A stretch of DNA of 26,806 nt, taken from assembly GCA_030265145.1 (NCBI GenBank), contig JARBES010000126.1:21996492-22023297 (forward strand). Reading direction: 5' to 3'. Below the pieces are notes generated by a model. The model had not been told where the DNA came from. It searched no databases and worked only from the letters and a program-made list of their open reading frames with translations. The position numbers and the translations under genes are program-made. Source of the stretch: Strongylocentrotus pallidus (taxonomy: Eukaryota > Echinodermata > Echinoidea > Camarodonta > Strongylocentrotidae). Shown piece after piece: positions 17,316 to 25,214 of this stretch (its first letter is position 1; each line of letters opens with the position of its first letter).

Positions 17316-17424
17316 TATACGTCATGAAAGAATCTGCACAATTGATTGGTACATTGCCCATCATGGGATAAATAAACTTCACACTGGCCTCAAGCAAATA
17401 AGCAGATCAGCATCAAGGTGTGTG

Positions 17425-17660
17425 TCTAGTATGCCTGCATTCTTCAGGTGATTAATGTGCAAATGCTGTATGTCTTGAAGTTATGTATTATCGTTAGCAC
17501 TGTTAAAAGTACTCTTATCGTATGTATTCTTGTTAACTATATCATTTTGTAAAACTGGGACCCTACCTACAAGCCATTTGCTTTTAAAGGTATCCCAACA
17601 TTTTATATATTAATTTTCCCTTGTGTTCACATTGTTTTAAAATGGAAAATAAATGAATTG
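17425..17660 (+). mobile_element. LINE-type 3' end (right copy only)
   Basis: T-rich sequence containing TTTTGTAAAACTGGGACC and ending TTAAAATGGAAAATAAATGA ATTG. It resembles a retroposon 3' UTR and is directly followed by an M2 MITE. Limits are approximate. Confidence 0.5.
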
Positions 17661-17770
17661 ATCCAAATCAATCGAAAGTTTGCAGTCTCATATCTCTTAT
17701 GTACATAGTTGCGATTGATATCGATCGCAAATAAGTTGCGATTGATATCAACTCTTTGTAAGATGGGGCC
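17661..17770 (+). mobile_element. MITE family M2, copy 3, 5'-truncated
   Basis: Contains ATCCAAATCAATCGAAAGTT, TGCAGTCTCATATCTCTTAT and ends ACTCTTTGTAAGATGGGGCC. The first terminal arm is missing, replaced by the preceding LINE-type tail. Confidence 0.75.
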
Positions 17771-17871
17771 TGGATGTCACAATCCACTGTATGCTTCATT
17801 ATTTGACCAAGGCCTGGAAAAACTTTAACTTCATGCTAGACTACAGTTCATGTGAGTGTTGATATACTGAC

Positions 17872-17956
17872 CTCTCCTAAGATGTAGATCTCCACTCCTC
17901 TGTTTCTCATGGCTCTCGAGATCTCACCGTGTCGTGGATCCATAGACAGGAACAAC
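17872..17956 (-). CDS. MDN1: MDN1 exon E11, right copy
   Basis: One leading G and 28 codons; acceptor CTTGCATCCAG, donor GTCAGT. Encodes the sensor/arginine-finger strand SMDPRHGEISRAMRNRG of the last AAA module, identical in protein to the left copy. It joins E10 in phase (AG|G, Arg). Confidence 0.97.
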
Positions 17957-17994
17957 CTGGATGCAAGTATCACCAAAGATATATCAAATATGCC

Positions 17995-18212
17995 AATTTC
18001 GTAATGTAATCAAATTTAATGCACAAATCTTTGTTCAGTGTCTCGTTACAAATTATTTCACTCACCCGTTCCAAATAATTGTATTCCAATAGTCAGAATG
18101 TGAGTTGCATACATTCTGTGTTATTAGGTAGGATGAGCCATAATGCTTGTCCTACCTAGCAACAAATAATGGCACTTAAAGATTTATATATAAAATTTGA
18201 TTACATTACGAA
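17995..18212. mobile_element. MITE M7 with perfect 20-bp TIR (right copy only)
   Basis: Ends TTCGTAATGTAATCAAATTT and its exact complement. It holds an inner hairpin TTAGGTAGGA ... TCCTACCTAG. The left copy lacks it: flanks AAAGATACATTAGATGC and AAATGCCAGG are close together there. Confidence 0.85.
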
Positions 18213-18691
18213 CATGGTGTATTCAGTCAAACATGCCAGGAGTATACTTTAATCAAGATAGTGTTCACTTTCATAGAACACCGTGTATGAGAAGTTTTTA
18301 AACCTGTACCATGATAGCATGTAATTCAAAACATACGACCATTGGCCACTAGAAAGTTTAAAGCATTGGCATCTTGTAAGGATAAACTAGCCTTTAGATA
18401 TGTATGTATGTGTAGAGCTAGGGAAATTATCTTTTGCCCCTTTATACACTGATGGATGTAAATGAAGGACGAAAACAGAAATTGAGATCCAATTCCTATT
18501 CATTTTAAAAGTTTTGAAATTCAAGGAAAAGGAAAATATGTAGTCCATATAAGGGTCCATATTCTTCTAATTCAGTTAAACCTGACTGTGAGTCTAAGAT
18601 CATGATCAACAAAAGGAAAACACAGACCTCGCACTAACTTCCTATGTTAAACCCGATTTTAAACAAAATCTTAAAACCAGCACCGGGTTTA
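18213..18691. other. intron, nothing recognised
   Basis: AT-rich intron between a MITE and a tandem duplication, with no recognisable element. Confidence 0.5.
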
Positions 18692-19064
18692 GAGACATGC
18701 AAGTATGCCTATATGTTATGGCGCTATACGAAAAACATTTAATTATTATCATTAGAATCTAAAGTATTTATTTCTTGAAATGCTAGTCTACAGGCTACGC
18801 ATCCATTCCTGCCCTCCCTCCAGCTAGGCACACAATAAGTGGGACATGACGAACCTGAATTGTGGGTGTGGTTTGATGGAGACATGCAAGTATGCCTATG
18901 ACTTATGCGCTACACACAAAACATTTAATTATTATCATTATGACCTAAAAGTCTGTATTTCTTGAAATGCTAATCTACAGGCTGCGCATCGATTCCTGGC
19001 CTCCAAGCTAGGCAAACAATAATTGGGACGTGACGAACCTGAATTGTGGGTGTGGTTTGATGGA
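18692..19064. repeat. two-unit tandem duplication (~185 bp) carrying an exon end
   Basis: Units share GAGACATGCAAGTATGCCTA, CATTTAATTATTATCATTA, TTTCTTGAAATGCTA and ACGAACCTGAATTGTGGGTG. Unit 2 includes the true last 26 bases of exon E10 with its donor. Unit 1 includes a copy (18855-18880) with the donor GTTCGT intact. Confidence 0.88.
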
Positions 19065-19155
19065 CGGGATCTGTCCATCGATGACCCCTCTCTCGTTGAT
19101 AGTCAGGACTCCACCAGGCTCCAGCAGTGCGTTCAGACGATCCAACACAGAGGGG
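19039..19155 (-). CDS. MDN1: MDN1 exon E10 (last AAA module core)
   Basis: One leading C, 38 codons and trailing AG; acceptor GACACCTTCTAG, donor GTTCGT. The peptide PSVLDRLNALLEPGGVLTIN, ERGVIDGQIPSIKPHPQF is almost the same as human PSVLDRLNALLEPGGVLTIS and following text. This is the helix and strand after the Walker-B-like segment in the AAA core. Present once only, unlike E11-E15. Confidence 0.97.
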
Positions 19156-19210
19156 CTAGAAGGTGTCAAAAGAGATACGTTTCAGACCTCGTTTCTATCC
19201 TGTAGGTCAT

Positions 19211-19405
19211 TTCAAGCCTATCTGCACTAGTTTGGCCAGGAGGTATTAGACCTCCCTCATGGTCACTGACAGGTGGTTATCTCATTAAATCAGCTCTCAA
19301 TTAACATGTGAAAAGGGGGACCATGGGGGACCAACGGTCACCGTTTAGGCAATGTTTGCTATATAGAGGGCACAAGTAGCTAGAAGTAGTGCAGTGGGGC
19401 TTTAA
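19211..19405 (+). mobile_element. TTAA MITE family M4, copy 3
   Basis: TTCAAGCCTATCTGCACTAG at the left and GCAGTGGGGCTTTAA at the right; the core has GGTCACTGACAGGTGGTTAT and GCTATATAGAGGGCACAAGT. Same orientation as copy 1. Confidence 0.85.
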
Positions 19406-19538
19406 AGCAACTGTTCTCTCGTTTTATTATCATCTTCTTTTCTTTGTACTCCCTGCTTTTTAATAGTTACACATAAGTATACCAAAAAAAGGTGTAAAAA
19501 GAGATACGTTTCAGACCTCGTTTCTATCCTGTAGGTCT

Positions 19539-19695
19539 GGGCCCGTTGCACGAAACTTACCATTGATGGTAACTTTGCCATCGATGGTAACTACCATGGA
19601 AACCTTGATTTTGATTGGCTGTTGAGCCCTGTTACCATCATAGTTGCCATTGATGGCAAAGTTACAATAAATGGTAAGTTTTATGCAACAGGGCT
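19539..19695 (+). mobile_element. MITE family M3, full copy
   Basis: GGGCCCGTTGCACGAAACTT at the left and AAGTTTTATGCAACAGGGCT at the right, with internal ACCATTGATGGTAAC / GTTACAATAAATGGT and GTTACCATC units. Partial copy at 1658-1775. Confidence 0.85.
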
Positions 19696-19790
19696 CAGTT
19701 CACGCAAGTGTTCTCTCATTTTATTATCATTTTATTATTTTTGTACTCCCTGCTTTTCATAATTAAACATATAGGTATACCAAAAAAGGA

Positions 19791-20203
19791 ACAATATCAG
19801 ATGAATCATCCAAAATGAAAAATTCAGATTAGTTTTCTTTGTGTATCAAAGCATGACGGTATAGACAATAAGCTGAAATGAATATGCACAGCAATTTATC
19901 TTTCAATGAACAATGGCATAAATGGCATGTTCTAGCTACTTTGTATCAACAAATTATATGAACTGAGAATCATTGAGACGTGCTCATTTATACTACATGT
20001 ATTGTATAATTTTTATTATATATGTATGTCTATATTTTGTGTAAAAAGTGAAACAATAAAAACTTTAAACTTTAACAACAGGAAAATTTGCCCCCAATCA
20101 GCCATTTCTTCCACTACACTCGATCATACAGTTTACAGGACTCTTTACTTTTCCTTTCCTTCTAAATATAAGAATAAATGCAAGACCTCCAACCAATACT
20201 GAC
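19791..20203. other. intron with a possible retroposon tail
   Basis: The stretch near 19985-20080, ending GTGAAACAATAAAAACTTTAAACTT, looks like a retroposon 3' end, but I cannot set a start. The rest is plain AT-rich intron. Confidence 0.4.
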
Positions 20204-20357
20204 CTACAAAAGTTGACATTATCTACTAGCAGCCAGTCTCCATTCTTCAGGGCATGGACAAGGAGGCCATCCACCCACTCAAACCTGCCTCCCCCGCCAG
20301 GAGTGGAAGAGTCCTCCAGTTTGCACTTGCTCTTCAAGGCACTGGCAGCTTCGACCA
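20204..20357 (-). CDS. MDN1: MDN1 exon E9 (Walker-B-like strand)
   Basis: Two leading bases (TG), 50 codons, trailing AG; acceptor CTTCATTTTCCAG, donor GTCAGT. After VEAASALKSKCKLEDSS and a Gly-rich PGGGGR loop comes FEWVDGLLVHALKNGDWLLV, DNVNFC, matching human FEWVDSMLVQALKSGDWLLM. The Walker B position reads LLVDN, with Asn where active AAA ATPases have Glu. As I recall, human midasin also has DN in this module, so it is a family trait, not damage. Confidence 0.97.
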
Positions 20358-20689
20358 CTGGAAAATGAAGAAAAAGGGGTGTCATTTAACGTTGTGGTAT
20401 GTCCAAGGTATCTGGTCATTTTTGTCACAAGTAGCTTGGTGCAATAAAGATAATTAACATCACAACTACAATTTTGTCCTTGATATTTGGTCTGAGTCTG
20501 GCTATATGAGGGTTAATAACTTACTATAATCATCAGATGTATGGAAATCAATTATGACATTGGTAATTTATGAGACAAAAAAAAGGAGTAAAGACAAACA
20601 TTTGAGAATGAATTCTACAAACACATTCTATTTTTATCTCTTTAAAAACAGCATCTTCCTAAATATGTCACGTTTCCTAACGTACTTAC
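20358..20689. other. intron, nothing recognised
   Basis: Short AT-rich intron between E8 and E9 with no repeat found. Confidence 0.6.
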
Positions 20690-20803
20690 CCGTTGCAAGC
20701 TCTGAGGCATCTTTCGTTGTTTCAGAGGATTTCTGTAACTCAGCCAAGAGTTGGTCAAGCAAGTTGAGTTTCTGCTCGGTAGGATGAAGGCTGTCTTGTT
20801 GTC
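20690..20803 (-). CDS. MDN1: MDN1 exon E8 (AAA insert, helical)
   Basis: Two leading bases (GA), 37 codons, one trailing G; acceptor TATACCCTTAG, donor GTAAGT. The peptide QQDSLHPTEQKLNLLDQLLA, ELQKSSETTKDASELAT is an amphipathic helical stretch in the same place as the human VNKLEAVLLLMQRLNNKI helix between P-loop and Walker B. Similarity is weak; phase on both sides supports it. Confidence 0.88.
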
Positions 20804-20823
20804 CTAAGGGTATACAAAATAAT

Positions 20824-21080
20824 ACAGCATTTGATTTGATTTGATGTGAAAAGGTATTTATTAAAAACCACTTGGCAGCTCAACAGTTGAAATACAAAGT
20901 AATACGATACAATTTGGCATTAAGACTTATACATAATCAAAGATAAATACATTGTAGCCATAGCATGTAAATAAAAATTAAAATAGGGTGAAATTTAACT
21001 TTATACAAATCAAGCGAAGAGCTGCTGTTTCAAGTAATCAATATAAGATCTAAGAAGCTGTAAGAAGCATGTAATAAAAA
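20824..21080 (-). mobile_element. LINE-type 3' end
   Basis: Read on the minus strand this ends in CATCAAATCAAATCAAATGC, a short repeated tail, after a TATTT-rich 3' UTR-like stretch. Sense to MDN1. Family not determined and start approximate. Confidence 0.45.
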
Positions 21081-21098
21081 TAAGAAAATCTAGACATC

Positions 21099-21202
21099 TG
21101 GGCACGGTTTCACAAAACCATCATAAGCACAAGTTCACTGACATCCCATTGAAATAGGTGTTAAATTTCAATGGCTGTCGGCTGTTTCGTGAAACACTGC
21201 CC
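21099..21202. mobile_element. MITE M9
   Basis: Arms GGGCACGGTTTCACAAAAC and GTTTCGTGAAACACTGCCC form an inverted repeat with few mismatches. The core has TTTCAATGG / CCATTGAAA symmetry. Single copy seen here. Confidence 0.75.
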
Positions 21203-21516
21203 TCATTGACAAGTTTCAAATCATCTAACAGTCTACGTCATATATGCTCTGGTGATCATTCTCTAGAGTCTAGTTTCTACACTAACAGAATTTCTAACTT
21301 TAATCCTGATCTTAACACTCTCCTTTACCCTAACCTTAAACCTAACCTAAAACTCAATTGCAATTTTAACCCATACTCTACATATTTGTTTACCTGTATG
21401 CAGAGCAAAGGTCACAGGAGCAAAGGTCAGGTCACCATTTGACCTTGACCTAATTATTTTTATCATTCACTGCGGAAAAAAAAAAAAAAAAAACATTTAT
21501 GCAAAATATAACTTAC
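21203..21516. other. intron with degenerate CCTAA repeats and poly-A
   Basis: Between 21320 and 21362 the sequence has several ACCCTAACC / AAACCTAACC-like units, a decayed telomere-like or satellite run. An A run lies at 21475-21493 and a GACCTTGACC motif at about 21440. Confidence 0.5.
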
Positions 21517-21676
21517 TGCCTGCAGTAGGTAGTTTGAGTGCACTCAAAATTCCCATGATCCTCTTTGCTTTCGGCTTGGTTTTCGATGCATCACTGGTGA
21601 GAAGATCTCTGATGGTTGCCATAGAAACATCATCTATCATGCCTAATAGGCTCTCCCAATGCCTATTGAGATCAGC
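21517..21676 (-). CDS. MDN1: MDN1 exon E7 (after the P-loop)
   Basis: 53 codons from phase 0 and one trailing A; acceptor CATCTTTCTAG, donor GTAAGT. The peptide begins ADLNRHWESLLGMIDDVSMA, following GGFEQ exactly as human VDLIRPWRRLLEKV does. It continues TIRDLLTSDASKTKPKAKRI, a basic patch. The junction with E8 makes an Arg codon. Confidence 0.93.
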
Positions 21677-21979
21677 CTAGAAAGATGGAGGAAGAACATG
21701 TGAAGAAATTCAAGTCATCTTACAGTATGTATTCTTTGGCTCTCTGAAATTATTCCATAAAATGCTATTATTCTGATTTTTATATGAGTCAGGATATTAA
21801 GAACAAATCTTTTATGTTTTGTTTTATTTTACCACATAACTTGAAAGCAAAATATATAAACCAATCACTGTATGATCACAACAATTATTAAGATTTCTGT
21901 ACTTAATTTTATTTCAGTCGTTTATTTCATTTTGATATATATGTCCCAAGTATATTTGCCATAAACAAAAGGCTCGGAC

Positions 21980-22244
21980 ATAGTTTACCTGTTCAAAACC
22001 ACAGTTATTCAGTACTATCCATAGACTTATAGTTTATTGACAGGACTTAGACCACTGGACAGGACTTAGCCGTGGATGCTACTACTGTAAAACCAGGATC
22101 ACTAGATAGGATTCAGAGCAGCAAGATTTCTGTCTACGCGTGCAAAGCCACCCAGTACCTTTCATACCACTATTCATAGCTACGTGTAGGATTGACAGGT
22201 AGATCCTGGAATAAGACTTAGAGCCCAAAGATTCTCTTTCTTAC
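21980..22244. repeat. degenerate partial copies of exon E6 end
   Basis: Two decayed copies of the exon 3' end lie in the intron. One at 21985-22045 (TTACCTGTTCAAAACCAC, then TACTATCCATAGACTTATAG) keeps the donor bases. One at 22128-22206 (TGCAAAGCCACCCAGTACCT, then ACTATTCATAGCTACG) has lost the donor. Offsets from the real exon are about 256 and 107 bases. Confidence 0.7.
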
Positions 22245-22373
22245 CTGTTCAAAGCCACCCAGTAGTTCTGTAGTGTCCATAGCACTGTTCATTGCTAGGA
22301 CCTGGAGCCGATGACCTGTCAAGGAAGCCAGAAGATGGACCAGTGAGGTCTTTCCACTTGAGCTTGGACCAAC
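22245..22373 (-). CDS. MDN1: MDN1 exon E6 (P-loop of last AAA module)
   Basis: 43 codons, phase 0 at both ends; acceptor CTTCATGGTCCAG, donor GTAAGA. The peptide VGPSSSGKTSLVHLLASLTG, HRLQVLAMNSAMDTTELLGG, FEQ contains a complete Walker A (GxxxxGKT/S) with Lys-8 and Thr-9 of the exon, and the midasin signature AMNSAMDTTELLGGFEQ, almost identical to human. This exon gives the gene its firmest identification. Confidence 0.99.
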
Positions 22374-22541
22374 CTGGACCATGAAGAACAGTTGAAAGAA
22401 AACATGAATAAAAAAATAGCTCAGAAATGAAGATGAGTACTGGGCATACAATTACATTGCAAAAAAAAGTGGTTTCAAAGTTCTTCTTAAAATTTGTTCT
22501 TAGTGTGTTACAGAATCTTCAAAATTAAAAGAACTTGACTA

Positions 22542-22655
22542 CTACAGTGAAACCTGTATATAAATACCGCTCAAGGGAGTTTAAAAATGTGATCTTTATA
22601 GACAGGTGTTCCCTCTATGCAGGTGGTTGCTAAAGCAGGTTTCAATTTACTTGCT
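22542..22655 (+). mobile_element. ACAGT-end repeat M10, partial copy
   Basis: Starts ACAGTGAAACCTGTATATAA, has TGATCTTTATAGACAGGTG and ends AAAGCAGGTTTCAA. Related to the more complete copy at 23040-23214. Its right terminal repeat is decayed. Confidence 0.6.
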
Positions 22656-23039
22656 AAAAATAATGATGAATTCAAAGCACTGGACTCAGATATTAGTACA
22701 GAGGACCAATGCTCATTGTAAGTAGATTGCTCCGCTTAAGGTTTGTGGGTAGACGTTTCTGAGATCAATATAATCCCGAAGTTGTGAAGAGGGTCATCTA
22801 TCATATGCTCCTGCGACATTTGTTCTGGGTTTTCCGTTGTCAAAGATAAATGATTAAGGTTACAGGTGGGTTTTAGGTTAGATTTAGTGTTAGCTACAGT
22901 TTTGAAAATGAAAAATAGTTTACTGCAGAAAATTGACTCCAGAGCAATTATCACAAGAGCAGATGTTGCAGAACGTGAAAGTATCCGTGATCACACACAA
23001 AAAGAGTTCCCTAGTCATGCATTTTAAATATTTCTTTTA
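22656..23039. other. intron, nothing firm
   Basis: No clear element. GGTTACAGGTGGGTTTTAGG TTAGATTTAG at 22858-22886 is a faint TTAGGG-like run. Confidence 0.4.
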
Positions 23040-23214
23040 CAGTTAAACCTGTCTACAGCGGCCGCCCAAGGGAAACACAAAAAGTGGTCTTTGTAGACAG
23101 GTACCTTTAGTACATGTTTCAATGAGAAACCATTTTCAAGGGAAACAAAAAATGTGCTTGTCGTAGACAGGTGGTCTTTGTAGACAGGTTGTCACTAAAG
23201 CAGGTTTGACTGTA
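23040..23214 (+). mobile_element. ACAGT-end repeat M10, full copy
   Basis: Terminal inverted repeats ACAGTTAAACCTG and CAGGTTTGACTGT. Inside, the unit GTGGTCTTTGTAGACAGGT occurs twice and CAAGGGAAACA twice, so the core has direct repeats as well. Confidence 0.75.
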
Positions 23215-23238
23215 TAACCAAAGAAAACACATTCTTAC

Positions 23239-23382
23239 CAGTATGGACATCCAGTTCATCTCAACACACTTCATGAGAGATTCAAGTTTGTCAAGGTCAT
23301 GGTGTAGCAGCTGCAGGGGGACCCTAGAGAGGGCACTGCTCACATCAAAGGCAGGATCACGGGCCAGGAATGAATGTCCAAC
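23239..23382 (-). CDS. MDN1: MDN1 exon E5 (entry to last AAA module)
   Basis: 48 codons, phase 0 at both ends; acceptor CTCGTCCTGTCAG, donor GTAAGA. The peptide VGHSFLARDPAFDVSSALSR, then LQLLHHDLDKLESLMKCVEM, NWMSIL matches human VQLGYSVLSRG and LLLLHQSFQPLESIMKCVQM. It ends one residue before the P-loop strand of E6, so the intron splits the WMSIL|VGP beta strand. Confidence 0.96.
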
Positions 23383-23589
23383 CTGACAGGACGAGAAAGA
23401 AAACAAGATGACTAAGACTGCATCTCTATTATGCCTCCGCCTGATCAATGATCCTGTGACCTTTAACACCTGACCTCACCAAAAAAAATGCTTTCCATTC
23501 AATGTTTTTTTCAAGTTTTACATATTTGTGTACGGTTTTCGTTCAATTTCTGTTATATCATCACAGTATTAAGATATTTTTAGAAACTT

Positions 23590-24025
23590 TCAACACTTTC
23601 ATGACCCTATGATCTTTCACCTTTGACCTCTTACACCCACAATCTAATCACTTCATCTTTGCATGCTCAGACATACTTTATCAATGTTTGCTTTGAATTG
23701 CTTAAAAGCCTCTCAATTCATTGCGGTACCAAATTATTTTCTGGTATTTTGGGTGTATTTTTTAACACTTTTGGGATTTCCAAACTTTCGACCTTTGCTT
23801 TGTAACAAAGCCAAAATCTAATCCTTGCATGCCCATGCATACTCTATCCAAGTTTGGAATGAATAGGTTTCATACTTTTTAAATCTTAAAGATAATGAGA
23901 TATCTTCTAGTACTTCTTAACACGTTTATGACACCGTGACCTTTGACATTTGACTCCTTGCACCCAAAATCTAATCAGTTTATCCTTGCATGCTCATACA
24001 CATTCCATCCAAATTAACACTACAT
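23590..24025. repeat. degenerate tandem repeat, ~155-175 bp units
   Basis: Three units share ACCTTTGACCTCTTACACCC-type openings, then AATCTAATCA, then CTTTGCATGCTCAGACATAC, and a run such as TTTTTAACACTTTTGGGA. The AATCTAAT marks lie near 23641, 23815 and 23969. Plus-strand text GTGACCTTTGAC resembles a repeat common in marine invertebrate introns; that comparison is from memory. Confidence 0.7.
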
Positions 24026-24110
24026 GTACATTTAGGATTCTGTTTCCGCCTAAAACTAAGTAAACTACTATTACTAGTAGTTCAGACAAAAATGTTGAAT
24101 GTTATATTAC

Positions 24111-24215
24111 CTGCACATGAGAATGAGTGAAATGGAACTGCCTGCTACTCCTGTAGGCTACTGGTCTCGTCTTATCTCCCTTTGTTCTGAAGACTGCTTT
24201 ATACAGCTTGAGGAT
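24111..24215 (-). CDS. MDN1: MDN1 exon E4
   Basis: 35 codons, phase 0 at both ends; acceptor TTATAATTGCAG, donor GTAATA. The peptide ILKLYKAVFRTKGDKTRPVA, YRSSRQFHFTHSHVQ follows the DDKEK end of E3, as human VIAVFKDVFG follows EEDKKK, and ends just before the VGHSFL start of E5. It is the link between the two AAA modules. Confidence 0.93.
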
Positions 24216-24389
24216 CTGCAATTATAACATTTAAACTTAAATCAGTTTAGAAGGGTTTTAATCACACAGGATCAAGTAAATTAACTTATGTGTCGGCAAA
24301 AGATTACCTTGAAGGCACACTGATTGGCAACAAAAATAGGGCAGGCAAACTATATAAATCACTGAAGTGTAAAATTCCTACATTGTGAA

Positions 24390-24608
24390 CCTTCATCATC
24401 ATCACCACCACCAAATCCATCACCAGCACCACCTACGATATCATCATCACCACTACCACCATCATCACCATAACCACCTCACCACCACAACCACCATCAT
24501 CATCATACCACTTCCACCCCCACCATCACCACCATAACCACCACCATCAACACCACCATCAACACCACCATCATCACCATACCACCATACCACCACCACC
24601 ACCATCAC
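24390..24608. repeat. imperfect CAC/CAT trinucleotide tract
   Basis: Over 200 bases of CACCAC/CATCAT units with CATACCACC variants. It stops at the SINE tail and resumes beyond the SINE at about 24967-24996, so the SINE probably inserted into a longer tract. Confidence 0.9.
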
Positions 24609-24609
24609 T

Positions 24610-24966
24610 ATAATAATAATAATAATATTCAGCTTTTATATAGCGCCTAATACAATGTTTCTAAGTCCTTTACAGATATACATGTACTATTACCCCGGTC
24701 ATTGGATTCAGTGCTTGCCGCACACACTGTGTGCATAATCTCCACTCCCTGGGGAGCATTCCAGCCAGGCGTTACTTGATGCTCAAAAACTGTTTGACCA
24801 ACAATGACGGTCGCCTCCTACCGGGTACCCGTTTAACACCTGGGTGGAGAGTAGCAAGTGCAGATTAATATCTTGCCAAAGGATAATAGTGCCATGTCGG
24901 GATTCGAACCCTCGGCCTTCGCATCTCCAGTCAAGCGCCTTAACCCAATCGACCACAACACTCCCA
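24610..24966 (-). repeat. full-length tRNA-derived SINE
   Basis: Read on the minus strand: head GGAGTGTTGTGGTCGATTGG (A-box-like), B box GGGTTCGAATCC about 45 bases later, body with CACCCAGGTGTTAAACGGGT and ACCGGGGTAATAG, 3' end TTAGGCGCTATATAAAAGCT and an (ATT)n tail at 24610-24626. Best-preserved SINE in the window. Sense to MDN1. Confidence 0.88.
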
Positions 24967-25022
24967 CGACCATCATCACCACCATACCACCACATTTTTT
25001 CCTATCCCATTGCTCAGCTCAC

Positions 25023-25214
25023 CTTCTCCTTGTCATCGGCAGTCCTCATCCTGTCTCCATACACCAGACCGACATGCAGCCCTGGGTCCATCTGACCTTT
25101 GACCCCTCTGTCATGCACCATCAGGTCGCACCACCTGAAGAGGTCACGCAGGTTGAACTCCCATGGTCCTCCTCTCTGACCCCATCGACCCTCAATCATC
25201 GTCTTCCTGTACAG
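25023..25214 (-). CDS. MDN1: MDN1 exon E3 (AAA lid)
   Basis: 64 codons, phase 0 at both ends; acceptor TTTTAATTACAG, donor GTGAGC. The peptide WGQRGGPWEFNLRDLFRWCD, then DPGLHVGLVYGDRMRTADDK is almost the same as human WGQKGGPWEFNLRDLFRWCQ and VFLVYGERMRTEEDK. This is the lid helix bundle of the AAA module that precedes the P-loop in E6; the NLRDLFRW motif is the sensor-2 type helix. Confidence 0.98.

Larger units (their letters stand above)
12974..18235. repeat. duplicated block, right copy (exons E11-E15)
   Basis: Homologous to 8350-12468, with the same five exons in the same order and phase. Private insertions at 13205-13560, 14815-15000, 15019-15215, 15566-15760, 16520-16700, 17400-17770 and 17995-18212 account for most of the extra length. 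Confidence 0.95.
19163..19790. repeat. tandem pair of intron units, each with a different MITE
   Basis: Both units begin GAGATACGTTTCAGACCTCG TTTCTATCCTGTAGGTC (19171-19207 and 19500-19536) and end with TTCTCTCxTTTTATTATCAT ... TGTACTCCCTGCTTTT ... GTATACCAAAAAA. The middle of unit 1 is an M4 MITE, and of unit 2 an M3 MITE. Confidence 0.8.

Noticed and set aside
21320-21362. Interstitial telomere repeat
   Set aside because: The CCTAA-like units are too irregular and few to call a telomeric array.
24880-24966. tRNA gene on the minus strand
   Set aside because: A and B boxes are good, but it continues into a SINE body with an (ATT)n tail.
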